64,000 bases of DNA, taken from Pseudomonas japonica (GTDB lineage: Bacteria > Pseudomonadota > Gammaproteobacteria > Pseudomonadales > Pseudomonadaceae). Position 1 is the stretch's first letter; each line of letters starts with the position of its first letter. A model generated the notes under the pieces. That model saw only the letters and a program-made list of their open reading frames with translations. It did no database searches and had not been told where the DNA came from. Positions 25,117 to 34,220 of this stretch are shown here, in pieces. The stretch lies in the NCBI RefSeq assembly GCF_013522925.1, contig NZ_JAAMQU010000009.1:62001-126000 (forward strand), read 5' to 3'. The position numbers and the translations under genes were made by a program.

Positions 25117-26109
25117 TCAGGCGGCGGTGTGGCGTTGCTGTTGTTTACGGGCGTAGGCAACGACGGCTTCGCGCACCCAGGCGCCGTCCTCATAAGCCAC
25201 GCGGCGTGTTTCCAGGCGCTCGCGGTTGCAAGGGCCGTTGCCCTTGAGCACCTGGTAAAACTCTTCCCACTGGATGGCGCCGAAATCGTAGTGCCCACGT
25301 TCCTCGTTCCATTTCAAATCGGGGTCGGGCGCGGTGCAGCCCAACAGCTCCAGCTGGGGCACGGTCTGGTCGATGAAGCGCTGGCGCAGTTCGTCGTTGC
25401 TCTGACGTTTGATTTTCCAGGCCATGGATTGCGCGCTGTTGGGGGAATCCGCGTCGCTGGGGCCGAACATCATCAGTGAGGGCCACCAGAACCGATTGAT
25501 CGCATCCTGCACCATGGCCTGCTGGGCGTCGTTGCCTTCGCGCATCAGGGTGAGCAGCAGTTCGTAGCCCTGGCGCTGGTGAAAACTTTCCTCCTTGCAG
25601 ATCCGGACCATTGCCCGCGCATAGGGCCCGTACGAAGTGCGCTGCAGCACCACCTGGTTGACGATGGCCGCGCCGTCCACCAGCCAGCCCACCACGCCCA
25701 TGTCGGCCCAGGTGAGGGTGGGGTAATTGAAGATGCTCGAATACTTGGCCTTGCCCGCATGCAACCGGGCGATTTCTTCGTCGCGGTCGGCGCCCAGGGT
25801 TTCCATGGCGCTGTACAGGTACAGGCCGTGGCCCGCTTCGTCCTGCACCTTGGCCATCAGCTGCAGCTTGCGTTTGAGCGTGGGCGCCCGGGTAATCCAG
25901 TTGCCCTCGGGCAACATGCCGACAATCTCGGAATGGGCATGCTGGGAGATCTGCCGTATCAACGTTTGCCGGTAGGCCTCGGGCATCCAGTTCTTGGCTT
26001 CGATCTTGATTTCAGCGTCGATCTTTTCCTGGAACGCCCGCTCTTGCGGGGCCATTTCGTCCAGGTTTTTCAAGCGCTTGATGCCGGTTTCAACCAATTG
26101 CGCGTACAT
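25117..26109 (-). CDS. paaA: PaaA, diiron catalytic subunit of phenylacetyl-CoA 1,2-epoxidase
   Basis: 330 residues of ferritin-like helical fold. Probable iron ligands lie in [17 protein letters not shown] and [14 protein letters not shown], each with the Glu-x2-His spacing of bacterial multicomponent monooxygenases. PaaA inserts one oxygen atom into phenylacetyl-CoA. A longer frame runs to 26151, but the ATG at 26109 has GGAGG six bases before it and begins [12 protein letters not shown], as in the family. The gap to paaK upstream is 71 bases, the largest inside the operon, and might hold an internal promoter. Confidence 0.95.
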   Translation of the reverse strand: MYAQLVETGIKRLKNLDEMAPQERAFQEKIDAEIKIEAKNWMPEAYRQTLIRQISQHAHSEIVGMLPEGNWITRAPTLKRKLQLMAKVQDEAGHGLYLYSAMETLGADRDEEIARLHAGKAKYSSIFNYPTLTWADMGVVGWLVDGAAIVNQVVLQRTSYGPYARAMVRICKEESFHQRQGYELLLTLMREGNDAQQAMVQDAINRFWWPSLMMFGPSDADSPNSAQSMAWKIKRQSNDELRQRFIDQTVPQLELLGCTAPDPDLKWNEERGHYDFGAIQWEEFYQVLKGNGPCNRERLETRRVAYEDGAWVREAVVAYARKQQQRHTAA

Positions 26110-26180
26110 GGATGGCCTCCAGGATGGTGACCCTATTATTAAGCGATACACTCACAGCAATCAAATGCTTTATTGGCGTA

Positions 26181-27516
26181 TCACGTTAAAAGCGTATCAC
26201 GGCTGGAACGGCGATCGAACACATGGCAGGCCTTGCCTTCAGAGCGCCTGAGGGACAGGCAAGGCTGCACCCGTACCTGCACCGAAATGCCCACATACGT
26301 CTTGATCCGCCGTGCAAGATCAAACGCAACGCGCTGCTCTGTATCGCAATCCGTAGGCGCCTGCTCGGGCCTGAACTCCACATGCACGTCCATATGATCC
26401 AGGTTGCCATCCCGATACAGGTGGATTTCGTAAAGCTCGGCCAGCTGTTTCGTCTTGAGCACCAACTCTTCGATCTGGGTGGGGAATACGTTGACCCCGC
26501 GCACGATCAGCATGTCGTCGCTGCGGCCGGTGATCTTCTCAATCCGCCGCATGGGGCGAGCGGTTCCTGGTAGCAGCCGGGTGAGGTCGCGGGTGCGGTA
26601 GCGGATCATCGGCAAGGCTTCCTTGCTCAGGGTGGTGAACACCAGTTCGCCATATTGGCCGTCCGGTAGCACAGCCCCGGTGATGGGGTCGATGATTTCC
26701 GGGTAGAAGTGGTCTTCCCATACCGTGGGGCCATCCTGGGTTTCCAGGCATTCCATGGCCACGCCCGGCCCCATGATTTCCGACAAGCCGTAGATGTCCA
26801 GCGCGGTGATGCCCATGCGCGCCTGCACCGCCTGGCGCAGGACGTCGGTCCATGGCTCGGCGCCAAAAATGCCCAGGCGTAGCGATAGGCTGCGGGGGTC
26901 TACGCCCTGGCGTTCGATCTCGTCGGCCAGGTTGAGCATGTACGACGGCGTAACCATGATGATGTCTGGCTGCAAGTCGCGGATAAGCTGCACCTGCTTC
27001 TCGGTTTGTCCGCCTGACATGGGGATTACCGTGCACCCCAGCCGCTCGGCGCCGTAGTGAGCGCCAAGGCCGCCGGTGAACAGGCCATAGCCGTAAGCGA
27101 TATGCACCTTGTCGCCCTTGCGCCCGCCGCCGGCCCGTATGGACCGTGCCACCAGCCCCGCCCAGGTATCGATGTCATGCTGGGTGTAACCCACCACGGT
27201 GGGTTTGCCGGTGGTACCGCTGGAGGCGTGCAACCGCACAATGTCCCGCTGGGGCACGGCAAACAGACCGTAGGGGTAGTGGTCGCGCAGGTCACTCTTG
27301 GCGGTGAACGGAAACAGTGCAAGATCGTCCAGGGAGGCAAGGTGCTCTGGCCGCAGGCCAAGCGCATCGAAGCGCTGGCGGTAAAACGGCACGTTCTCGT
27401 AGGCATGGGCCAGGCTCCAGCGCAGCCGAGCCAATTGATGATGGCGCAGTTCATCGACACTGGCAGTTTTCCAGCGGGTCCAGCTTGGCTCGGTCGGCGT
27501 TCAGCTCCATGTTCAT
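26181..27516 (-). CDS. paaK: PaaK, phenylacetate-CoA ligase, with an apparent +1 frameshift near the N-terminus
   Basis: The main frame (26181-27434) encodes an AMP-forming ligase with LHASSGTTGKPTVVGYT, DIYGLSEIMGPGVAMEC and RSDDMLIVRGVNVFPTQIEE. That frame has no ATG start where the family begins. The natural ATG at 27516 overlaps the paaH stop by ATGA and reads MNMELNADRAKLDPLE. It then runs into a stop after CQCR because of a four-A run (T run 27467-27470 on the plus strand). With one A fewer the protein would continue LDPLETASVDELRHHQLARL, which matches the expected PaaK N-terminus and yields about 444 residues. It is either a real inactivating mutation or a one-base sequence error; a TTG at 27434 could start a shortened form. 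PaaK activates phenylacetate, the first step of the pathway. Confidence 0.9.
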
Positions 27517-29057
27517 GCTTCACCCTGTGCGTTTTGCAGGAGGGCGCCTGCGTGGAAGTACCCGCCTGTGGCGCACAGGCGGCGCAGCAGCAGCGAAGGC
27601 CGGTATCGCTCTTCGCCATAGGCCGCCTGCAGATTGGCCAGCGTGCGCAGCACGAAACCGGGCCCCAGCGCATCTGCCCAGGCGAGCGGGCCTTGCGGGT
27701 AATTCACCCCGGCGCGCATCGCCAGGTCGACGTCCGCAGCGCTCGCCACACCGTGCAGCACGGTATCGGCGGCCTCGTTCGCCAGCATTGCGACGGTACG
27801 CAGCACGGCCAGCCCCGGCGTGTCGCTCAGCACTGCCACCTTCAAGCCGGCGCCCTGTAGCAGGCCGATCACCTGGGCGCGTGGGTGCGCCTCGATCGGC
27901 CCGAAACTGACCGCAAGGGCGCTGGCGGTGCGGTAATCCAATGCCAGGTCAAAGGTAGCGAAGTTGTTGATGCCCTCCTCCCGTGCCCGTTCGCTGGCCA
28001 GCCGCCCATCAGCCAGCGCCACGGTCGCGCTGCCTACCCGCAGCAGCCCCGCGCCAGGGCGGTTGTGCACGGTTACGCCTGCCCAGCGAAGCCGCTCGAC
28101 CAACCCCTGGGCTGGGCCGAGGTCGCCTTCGACCGTGCATTCGGTCACTGGTGTGGACGGCGCCATCCAGGCAGGCGCCGGCGGGGCGCTGCCCTGCGCA
28201 TAATCGAAAAAGCCCTGGCCACGCTTGCGGCCCAGCCGCCCGGCATCCACCAGCGCTTTTTGCAGTAACGAAGGCTGGTAACGAGTGTCGCCATAGCAGG
28301 CGTTGAATACCGAGCAGGTCACGGCGTAGTTCACATCGTGGCCAATGAAATCCATCAGCTCGAACGCCCCCATGCGAAAGCCACCCGCCTCGCGCAGTAC
28401 AGCGTCGAGGGTGGCGCAGTCGGCGGCGCCTTCCTGTAGCAGGCGCAGGCTCTCGGCATAGAACGGCCGCGCCACTCGGTTCACGATAAAGCCAGGGGTA
28501 CACTTGGCGTGCACGGGCCGCTTGCCCCAGCGCACGGCCATGTCGAACAGCACCTGTGCGACCGCAGGCGACGTGGCAAGGCCAGACACCACTTCCACCA
28601 GCGGCATCACCGGCGCCGGGTTGAAGAAGTGCAGCCCGGCCACCCGCTGCGGGTGTTGCAGCCCTGCCGCCAAGGCACTGATGGCGATTGAAGAGGTGTT
28701 GCTGGCCAATATCGCATCGGGTCGGCACAGCTGCTCCAACTCCGCAAACAGCGCACGTTTGGCGCCGAGGTCTTCTACGATGGCTTCGATCACCAGCCCT
28801 GCATCCGCTACATCGCTGAGGTGCTCGGCGGCGGTCAGTGCCATGCGCACCTGTTCGCAACGCTCGCCGCTGAGCTTGCCTTTGGCCACCTGGCGCTGAA
28901 GCTGCGCATGGATGCCTTCGATGGCCTGGGCGGCCGCGCCGGGCCGAGCGTCATGCACTACCACGCGGTGGCCCGCCTGTGCCGCTACCTGTGCGATGCC
29001 GGCCCCCATGGCGCCTGCGCCCACCACGGCCACAAGGGTATCGTCCTTGAGCACCAT
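27513..29057 (-). CDS. paaH: PaaH, 3-hydroxyadipyl-CoA dehydrogenase
   Basis: 514 residues of a 3-hydroxyacyl-CoA dehydrogenase with the NAD loop VAVVGAGAMGAGIAQVAAQAG (about 8-27), the HFFNPAPVMPLVEVV catalytic segment and two C-terminal dimerisation domains. At this length, and between paaG and paaK, it is PaaH. It oxidises 3-hydroxyadipyl-CoA to 3-oxoadipyl-CoA. The ATG at 29057 follows the paaG stop by one base with AAGGGG upstream; the frame extending to 29102 is not used. Its stop overlaps the native paaK ATG. Confidence 0.93.
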   Translation of the reverse strand: MVLKDDTLVAVVGAGAMGAGIAQVAAQAGHRVVVHDARPGAAAQAIEGIHAQLQRQVAKGKLSGERCEQVRMALTAAEHLSDVADAGLVIEAIVEDLGAKRALFAELEQLCRPDAILASNTSSIAISALAAGLQHPQRVAGLHFFNPAPVMPLVEVVSGLATSPAVAQVLFDMAVRWGKRPVHAKCTPGFIVNRVARPFYAESLRLLQEGAADCATLDAVLREAGGFRMGAFELMDFIGHDVNYAVTCSVFNACYGDTRYQPSLLQKALVDAGRLGRKRGQGFFDYAQGSAPPAPAWMAPSTPVTECTVEGDLGPAQGLVERLRWAGVTVHNRPGAGLLRVGSATVALADGRLASERAREEGINNFATFDLALDYRTASALAVSFGPIEAHPRAQVIGLLQGAGLKVAVLSDTPGLAVLRTVAMLANEAADTVLHGVASAADVDLAMRAGVNYPQGPLAWADALGPGFVLRTLANLQAAYGEERYRPSLLLRRLCATGGYFHAGALLQNAQGEA

Positions 29058-29058
29058 G

Positions 29059-29862
29059 TCAGCACCCCTTGAACACAGCGGGCCGCTTGGCCATGAACGC
29101 ATTCACGCCTTCGCGGTAGTCCTCGCTGCGCCCGGCCTGGCGCTGCAGGTCTCGCTCCAGCGCCAGTTGCGCTTCAAAGCCATTGCCCAGGCTGGCGTTC
29201 AGGGCCTGCTTGATCAGGCCCAGCCCCAAGGTCGGCTGCGTGGCCAAGTGGCGGGCCAGGGCCACGGCCTCCTCTCGCAGGGCCGTGTCCTCTACCACCT
29301 TGTAGATCAGGCCCCAGTCCAGCGCCTGCTCGGCCGACAGCCGCTCACCGAGCATGGCCATCGCCTTCGCCCGCGCCATGCCCACCAGCCGTGGCAGCAT
29401 CCAGGTGCCGCCAGAATCGGGTACCAGGCCGATCTTGCAGAAGGCCTGAACGAAGCTGGCCGAGCGACCGGCGAGCACCAGGTCACAGGCCAGCGGAATG
29501 TTCGCCCCGGCGCCCGCCGCCACGCCATTGACGGCGCACACCACCGGCAGCGGCAACTCGGTAAGGGTGCGGATCAACGGGTTGTAGAACCGCTCGATAG
29601 ACGCGCCAAGGTCGGGCACCTGCTCCCCCGGCGCAACGGCGCGTTCAGCCAGGTCCTGACCAGCGCAAAAGCCGCGGCCTTCAGCAGTGAGCAACAGCAC
29701 CCGCACGCTGGCATCACCGCGTACGTACTCCAGCGCCGCGCGTACTTCGTCCTGCATCAGGCTATTGAAGGCGTTGAGCTGGGCCGGCCGGTTCAGGCTC
29801 AGATGGGCCAGGCCGTTGTCGAGCGTGAACAGAATATGTTCATAGGCGTGAGGGTGAGGCAT
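29059..29862 (-). CDS. paaG: PaaG, ring-1,2-epoxyphenylacetyl-CoA isomerase
   Basis: 267 residues of the crotonase superfamily. The oxyanion-hole segments are GRGFCAGQDLAER and VCAVNGVAAGAGANIPLACD, and a PaaG-like stretch PDLGASIERFYNPLIRTL comes between them. LIPDSGGTW-type LVPDSGGTWMLPRLVG follows, and the C-terminus SEDYREGVNAFMAKR is strongly PaaG-like. It converts the ring epoxide to oxepin-CoA. It is distinguished from PaaF (enoyl-CoA hydratase) by the RFYNPL region and the Asp in place of the second catalytic Glu. A perfect AGGAGG precedes the ATG at 29862. It is the first gene of the paa operon. Confidence 0.92.
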   Translation of the reverse strand: MPHPHAYEHILFTLDNGLAHLSLNRPAQLNAFNSLMQDEVRAALEYVRGDASVRVLLLTAEGRGFCAGQDLAERAVAPGEQVPDLGASIERFYNPLIRTLTELPLPVVCAVNGVAAGAGANIPLACDLVLAGRSASFVQAFCKIGLVPDSGGTWMLPRLVGMARAKAMAMLGERLSAEQALDWGLIYKVVEDTALREEAVALARHLATQPTLGLGLIKQALNASLGNGFEAQLALERDLQRQAGRSEDYREGVNAFMAKRPAVFKGC

Positions 29863-29957
29863 AGCGACCTCCTGGCTTGTCGCGGTCAATGCCGCGCTCT
29901 CTTGGAATTGTTATCGGAGGCAGCCATTGCCCCAGTGTGATGAACGCTGCCAGATCC

Positions 29958-29995
29958 GATACAGCTATTCAACATACAATTACGGTTTCTGTATC
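29958..29995. promoter_or_regulatory. Candidate PaaX operator region between paaG and paaX
   Basis: The 262-base divergent gap (29863-30124) contains a seven-base inverted repeat, GATACAG at 29958-29964 and CTGTATC at 29989-29995, in an AT-richer stretch. It lies about 100 bases from the paaG start, where a PaaX-controlled promoter is expected. I cannot match it confidently to the published PaaX consensus, so assignment rests on symmetry and position. Confidence 0.35.
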
Positions 29996-30124
29996 TTTTT
30001 ACTGAGTATACCGGTTGCTGAATCTTGCGCACCGGGGCCTTGCGCGCACCGAAGCGATACCATCCAAACGGCATATCGAGGTTCAGCTGATATAGTGCGC
30101 GCTCCCGCACCACGCAGACGACCC

Positions 30125-31048
30125 ATGAGCACCCTCGCGCCCCTCGACACCCTGATTCAGCGCTTCGCGCAGCAAACGCCCCTTCGCGCCAGCTCGTTGA
30201 TCATGACGCTTTATGGGGATGCCATTGAACCGCGAGGCGGCACGGTGTGGCTTGGCAGCTTGTTCGGCCTGCTGGAGCCCATGGGTATCAACGAGCGCCT
30301 GGTGCGCACGTCAGTGTTCCGTCTGACCAAGGACCAATGGCTCACTGCGGAGAAATCGGGCCGGCGCAGTTACTACAGCCTCACGGGCACCGGCCGCCGC
30401 CGGTTCGAGAAGGCGTTCCGCCGGGTTTACCGCCCGGCGGTACCTGGCTGGGACGGCCGCTGGAGCCTGGTGATGCTGCCCCAGGCCACGCCGGAAAAAC
30501 GCAAGGAAGTGCGCCAGGAATTGGAATGGCAAGGCTTTGGCCCGCTGGCGGCGGGAGTGATGGCCTGCCCACGGGCCGATCGCGCCGACCTGCTCGCCAC
30601 ACTGCGCGAGCTGGGCGTGGAAGACGAAGCGATTGTGTTCCGCACCGAAGCCATCGAGGCGCTGGCCCCCAAGGCGCTACAGTTGCAGGTACGGGAAAGC
30701 TGGAACCTAGATGTGCTGGGCCAGCATTACGAGGAATTCCTCGGCCTGTTTCGTCCGCTCTGGGCCGCCGTGCGCGAGGCGCCAGCGCCCGATCCGCAGG
30801 CGTGCTATCTCGCCCGGCTGCTGCTTATCCACGAGTATCGCAAGCTGGTGCTGCGCGACCCTGAGCTGCCAGAGGAGTTACTGCCCAGCGGGTGGGAGGG
30901 GCGCGCGGCGCGGCAGCTGTGCCGCAACCTCTACCGCGCGCTGTATGAAGGCGCTGAGCAGTGGCTCGACGATGCGCTGGAAACTGCCGACGGCCCGGTG
31001 CCGGCGCCGTCGGCGGCGTTCTACGAACGCTTCGGGGGGCTGCGTTAG
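30125..31048 (+). CDS. paaX: PaaX, phenylacetyl-CoA-responsive repressor of the paa operon
   Basis: 307 residues matching PaaX in length and layout. An N-terminal winged-helix part contains LRASSLIMTLYGDAIEPRGG and ERLVRTSVFRLTKDQWLTAEK. A middle PaaX domain begins GWDGRWSLVMLP, and a C-terminal region includes ARLLLIHEYRKLVLRDPELP. An open frame extends to 29927, but the family N-terminus begins at the ATG at 30125. PaaX represses paa promoters and is released by phenylacetyl-CoA. Here it is divergent from paaG. If paaK is really broken, the inducer would not form and the operon would stay repressed. Confidence 0.93.
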   Translation: MSTLAPLDTLIQRFAQQTPLRASSLIMTLYGDAIEPRGGTVWLGSLFGLLEPMGINERLVRTSVFRLTKDQWLTAEKSGRRSYYSLTGTGRRRFEKAFRRVYRPAVPGWDGRWSLVMLPQATPEKRKEVRQELEWQGFGPLAAGVMACPRADRADLLATLRELGVEDEAIVFRTEAIEALAPKALQLQVRESWNLDVLGQHYEEFLGLFRPLWAAVREAPAPDPQACYLARLLLIHEYRKLVLRDPELPEELLPSGWEGRAARQLCRNLYRALYEGAEQWLDDALETADGPVPAPSAAFYERFGGLR

Positions 31049-31097
31049 GGTTGACGTTCAAGGCTCGCTTCAGCATCAAACCCCTGGGTGCAGGGGG

Positions 31098-32006
31098 CTA
31101 CCGACCCGTCCTGGGCTTGCGTGCTGCCTTCCACCGCACAGCGAGCCAGTAACACCCTTTCAATAAACGTTTGCGACGGAAGCAGAGCTTGTACATACGC
31201 CGCGCCTGACGGCCAGTGCGTGGCATGTCTAACGCTTCACCAGCCCATGGCAGGCTCGCCCGTAGTCGCCTGTAGTGAACGACCGCTGCCTGTTCGTTCC
31301 AGGCCTGCCAAGGCTTGTCGACGCCGCTGTAATGCAACAGGACGGTGCCGCTTGGTACACGCCGCACTTCATCCTGAGGCTCGTGTGCCAGCGTGAATTG
31401 CTGGTTGTAGCAGCCGGCAACGTATTTGCTGCGGCCTTCGAGTACTTGATTGAGCGCGTCCTGATCCGGAAACCGCAAATAGCCGCCATCTACTTGCAGA
31501 ATAGTCAGCACCTGCTCGGTAACCGTACCCTCCAGCCAGCGTGGAATATCAATACACAGCATGCCGGAATTGAAGTAACGCCGACCCTCAAGCCCCAACG
31601 CGGCCACTTGGCGATCAACTGTTTCGGCACAGTCCTCTACCACTGCCACTATCTGCTCGCTGTGCTCAACCGCATCCCACAAAGGTCGGACGGGGCCCAG
31701 GCAGACAATATCGGCATCCAGATACAGCACACGGCCGCAGCCTCTCAGCAGGAAAGGCGCGAGTAGCCGTAGGCAGGCGGATTTCGGGAAATGTGGAGAC
31801 TCTGGTAATGCGGCGAAAATGTGAGGCGGTGCCTGGTAGCTGGTGATAGCGCATCTCGGAGAGCGCAACTCGGACACCGCCGACAGCACATCGTCGAACG
31901 TGAGAGGATCGAAGCTGATGAAGTGAAAATGGAAAGCCTCTGCCGGATTAGCCCTCAGCACAGACAAAAGCGTCACCATTGCATGTCGTGAAAAACGCTG
32001 ATCCAC
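31098..32006 (-). CDS. Glycosyltransferase family 8 protein (start uncertain)
   Basis: About 302 residues with GT8 hallmarks: the metal-binding DAD at 97-99 (VLYLDADIVCLG), RRYFNSGMLCIDIPRW, FPDQDALNQVLEG and LLHYSGVDKPW near the end. Relatives include LPS galactosyl/glucosyltransferases of the RfaJ type. From the GTG at 32006 the first beta strand of the fold is missing, yet VLHVVFGVD is encoded in frame just upstream, without a usable start before a stop codon. Removing one G of the run at 32036-32039 would connect it to a GTG at 32070. So either the start is unusual or there is a one-base shift. It is 86 bases after the GT2 gene. Confidence 0.82.
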   Translation of the reverse strand: MDQRFSRHAMVTLLSVLRANPAEAFHFHFISFDPLTFDDVLSAVSELRSPRCAITSYQAPPHIFAALPESPHFPKSACLRLLAPFLLRGCGRVLYLDADIVCLGPVRPLWDAVEHSEQIVAVVEDCAETVDRQVAALGLEGRRYFNSGMLCIDIPRWLEGTVTEQVLTILQVDGGYLRFPDQDALNQVLEGRSKYVAGCYNQQFTLAHEPQDEVRRVPSGTVLLHYSGVDKPWQAWNEQAAVVHYRRLRASLPWAGEALDMPRTGRQARRMYKLCFRRKRLLKGCYWLAVRWKAARKPRTGR

Positions 32007-32092
32007 CCCGAATACAACGTGCAGTACATCAACCTGGGGTGCGCCAATTTGCCAATGGTGAATGCCGCACGTTTCTTACAAATTCGGCAATG

Positions 32093-33040
32093 TCACTGGT
32101 TACTCCTTCGACCATTTAGTACGTAGCTAGCCAGCGCCTGGACCGCTCGGGTAAAAGGCACTTTGAACGTGAACGCCAGCAAGCCTTTTGCACGCTTGAC
32201 TGTCACGCTGTTCCATTCCCCCAAGGGTGCTGATCGCAGAAGCATCCAACTGAGCTCAGCATCCTGGCGCACGCTGTATTTGAGTGCTTTATTGATCACG
32301 GCCATGCGACCGGCCGACCAGGCACGATGCTCGCGGTAGGGCTCAATCGCTGCCAGGTCGTAATCCAGCTGCTGTCGGTATTTGCGCGAGAGGCTGTCGG
32401 GATGGCGGCGATACCGAGTGATATATGCAGGAAGACAGGCAACGCCATAGCCAGCATTGGCCACGCGCAGGGTGATCTGGAAGTCCTGGATGCGGATGGC
32501 CGGGTCATAAAAGCCGACAGCTCGCAGCGCTGCCATCCGGTACATGGTCACTGGTGCCCCTACGGCCATCGCCGAGCCTAATACCTCCGTAAAACCGTAG
32601 GTCTCGATGCCTCGCAATGCCTCTCGCTTGGTTTCAATACCTGCGACGTTGGTATAGATGACCTTGCCGCCTACCAGCCCCACACCGGGATGGCGTTCCA
32701 GATAGTCGACCCGCACGGCCACCGCATCGGGCAATAGCACGTCGTCAGAGTCCGGAGTAACCACGTACTCCCCTTTGGCTACGGACAGCCCGAGGTTCAA
32801 CGCCGCGCTCACGCCTTGGTTAAGTTGCTGCAGCAGCGTGAAGCTGTACGTCTGTTGCAAGGCCACCAGCAGCTCATGGCTGGCGTCTGTAGAACCATCG
32901 TCGACTACAATGACCTCGATTTCAGGATAGGTTTGAGCGAAAACCGATGCCAGCGCCTCCTCGATGTAACGAGCATTGTTGTAACAAGGCATCACAACGG
33001 AGACGAGATGGCGGGTGTCGGACAAGACTGCTGGCATCAT
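32093..33040 (-). CDS. Glycosyltransferase family 2 protein
   Basis: 315 residues. The N-terminal GT-A domain begins LVSVVMPCYNNARYIEEAL, with the nucleotide-binding VVDDGSTD (46-52) and the DSDD metal motif at 97-100 (TPDSDDVLLP). A later RIQDFQITLRVANAGYG segment and RYRRHPDSLSRKY are typical of bacterial surface-sugar transferases. No membrane anchor is evident. I use the ATG at 33040, seven bases after the stop of the upstream GT8 gene. It is the middle member of a GT8-GT2-GT8 operon that probably extends a cell-surface glycan such as LPS core; the acceptor is unknown. Confidence 0.85.
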   Translation of the reverse strand: MMPAVLSDTRHLVSVVMPCYNNARYIEEALASVFAQTYPEIEVIVVDDGSTDASHELLVALQQTYSFTLLQQLNQGVSAALNLGLSVAKGEYVVTPDSDDVLLPDAVAVRVDYLERHPGVGLVGGKVIYTNVAGIETKREALRGIETYGFTEVLGSAMAVGAPVTMYRMAALRAVGFYDPAIRIQDFQITLRVANAGYGVACLPAYITRYRRHPDSLSRKYRQQLDYDLAAIEPYREHRAWSAGRMAVINKALKYSVRQDAELSWMLLRSAPLGEWNSVTVKRAKGLLAFTFKVPFTRAVQALASYVLNGRRSNQ

Positions 33041-33047
33041 GTTTTCT

Positions 33048-33971
33048 CTACTGTGTAACAAATTTTCGAAATCCGCGTTTTATCATCCAGAACAAACCCG
33101 ACGCGATCCGGCCTTGGCGCATTCGAGATTTCTGCATCCGTTTCAGTTGGCGCGCGGTATGAGGAACATCGTAAGGCCGATCGTGCCAAGGCAACTGCTC
33201 CCGGACCTCCCGGTAATACTTTGCCGCAGGCTGGTCATTCCATGCCTGCCAGGGTTTATCCACCCCTGTGTAGTGCAAAAGCACGGTATCCGGCGAAAGC
33301 TCCGTGCGCTGACGACCCAACTGAAGCTGGGTGTTGAACTTTGGATCAATATACTTAATCCGCCCCTGAAGGACGATATTCAGAGCATCCTGATCCGGGT
33401 ACTTCAGGGCGTGCTGCCATTCACCTACACACGCCAGAACCTGTTCGGTCACACAGGAGTCCCGCCACCGCTCAAGGTGCATGAAGAGTACGCCGGAATT
33501 AAAGTAACGCCGTGCCTGCAAGCCTAGCGCGTCGATGCGCTCGACCGCAGCCACGGGGGTGTCATCGGCAACCGCCGCCACCGCACAGGTACCCTCCAAT
33601 GCGGCCCACAATTCTATCAGCGGCCTCAGACATACTACGTCAGCATCCAGGTAAAGCGCCTGCTGGACATCTTTTAAAACATAGGGCGCTAACAGTCTAA
33701 GATAAATGGAAGGCGGGAATATCTGGCAGGCGGGCAGTGTTGCGAACACATCCAGCTCAACTTTGTGCAATGAAATACTGCAACAAAGTTCATTAACAAA
33801 CGAGGCTATACCATCAAAAAATGGCCCGAGCTCATCTGAGGTTATGAAATGAAAGTGACATGAAGCAGGCGGCTCATGGCGTATCACCGACAACAGCGTC
33901 ACCCACGCGTGGGGGCAATAGGCGGAATCAACCCCGAACACTACATGGCGGGGCTGCGCCGTAGAACGCAT
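33048..33971 (-). CDS. Glycosyltransferase family 8 protein
   Basis: 307 residues. It begins with the complete GT8 first strand RHVVFGVDSAYCPHAWVTL and continues with DAD at 109-111 (ALYLDADVVCL), RRYFNSGVLFMHLERW, YPDQDALNIVLQGR and LLHYTGVDKPWQAWN. It is a divergent paralogue of the GT8 protein two genes downstream; both end in a basic tail that may touch the membrane. AAGGAG precedes the ATG at 33971, and the frame reaching 34040 is not needed. It heads the glycosyltransferase operon, after an AT-rich leader. RfaJ-like sugar transfer to a surface glycan is the likely role. Confidence 0.86.
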   Translation of the reverse strand: MRSTAQPRHVVFGVDSAYCPHAWVTLLSVIRHEPPASCHFHFITSDELGPFFDGIASFVNELCCSISLHKVELDVFATLPACQIFPPSIYLRLLAPYVLKDVQQALYLDADVVCLRPLIELWAALEGTCAVAAVADDTPVAAVERIDALGLQARRYFNSGVLFMHLERWRDSCVTEQVLACVGEWQHALKYPDQDALNIVLQGRIKYIDPKFNTQLQLGRQRTELSPDTVLLHYTGVDKPWQAWNDQPAAKYYREVREQLPWHDRPYDVPHTARQLKRMQKSRMRQGRIASGLFWMIKRGFRKFVTQ

Positions 33972-34220
33972 GCGCTCCTTGATTAGCCGAGTTGTGAAGC
34001 GTAGCTCATGACAAAGCTGAGAATATCCTTCCACTTTCACGCCCGATTATATCCGTATAGATACAAAAATGGCGCGCTTTATAGCATAGTGCCATACACG
34101 TATCAAGAGCGTGACATTAAGCTAAAAATTACATTCTGTTTCTACAGAAGCAGTCTGCCTTCGATGAGCTGGTCACCCCTGCCCCTGCGCAAGCGTGACC
34201 TACTCGAAAGGCATCCCTTC
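33972..34220. other. AT-rich non-coding leader upstream of the glycosyltransferase operon
   Basis: About 250 bases with no credible gene. The stretch 34025-34150 is strikingly AT-rich compared with the surrounding high-GC DNA and contains several TATA-like hexamers (for example around 34049-34060 and 34078-34090). It probably carries the promoter for the leftward glycosyltransferase operon and marks the edge of an acquired segment. Confidence 0.5.

Noticed and set aside
23869..25479. A 536-codon plus-strand open frame opposite paaD, paaC, paaB and paaA
   Set aside because: It is a mirror of third-position GC bias in conserved paa genes; the composition is unlike a real protein.
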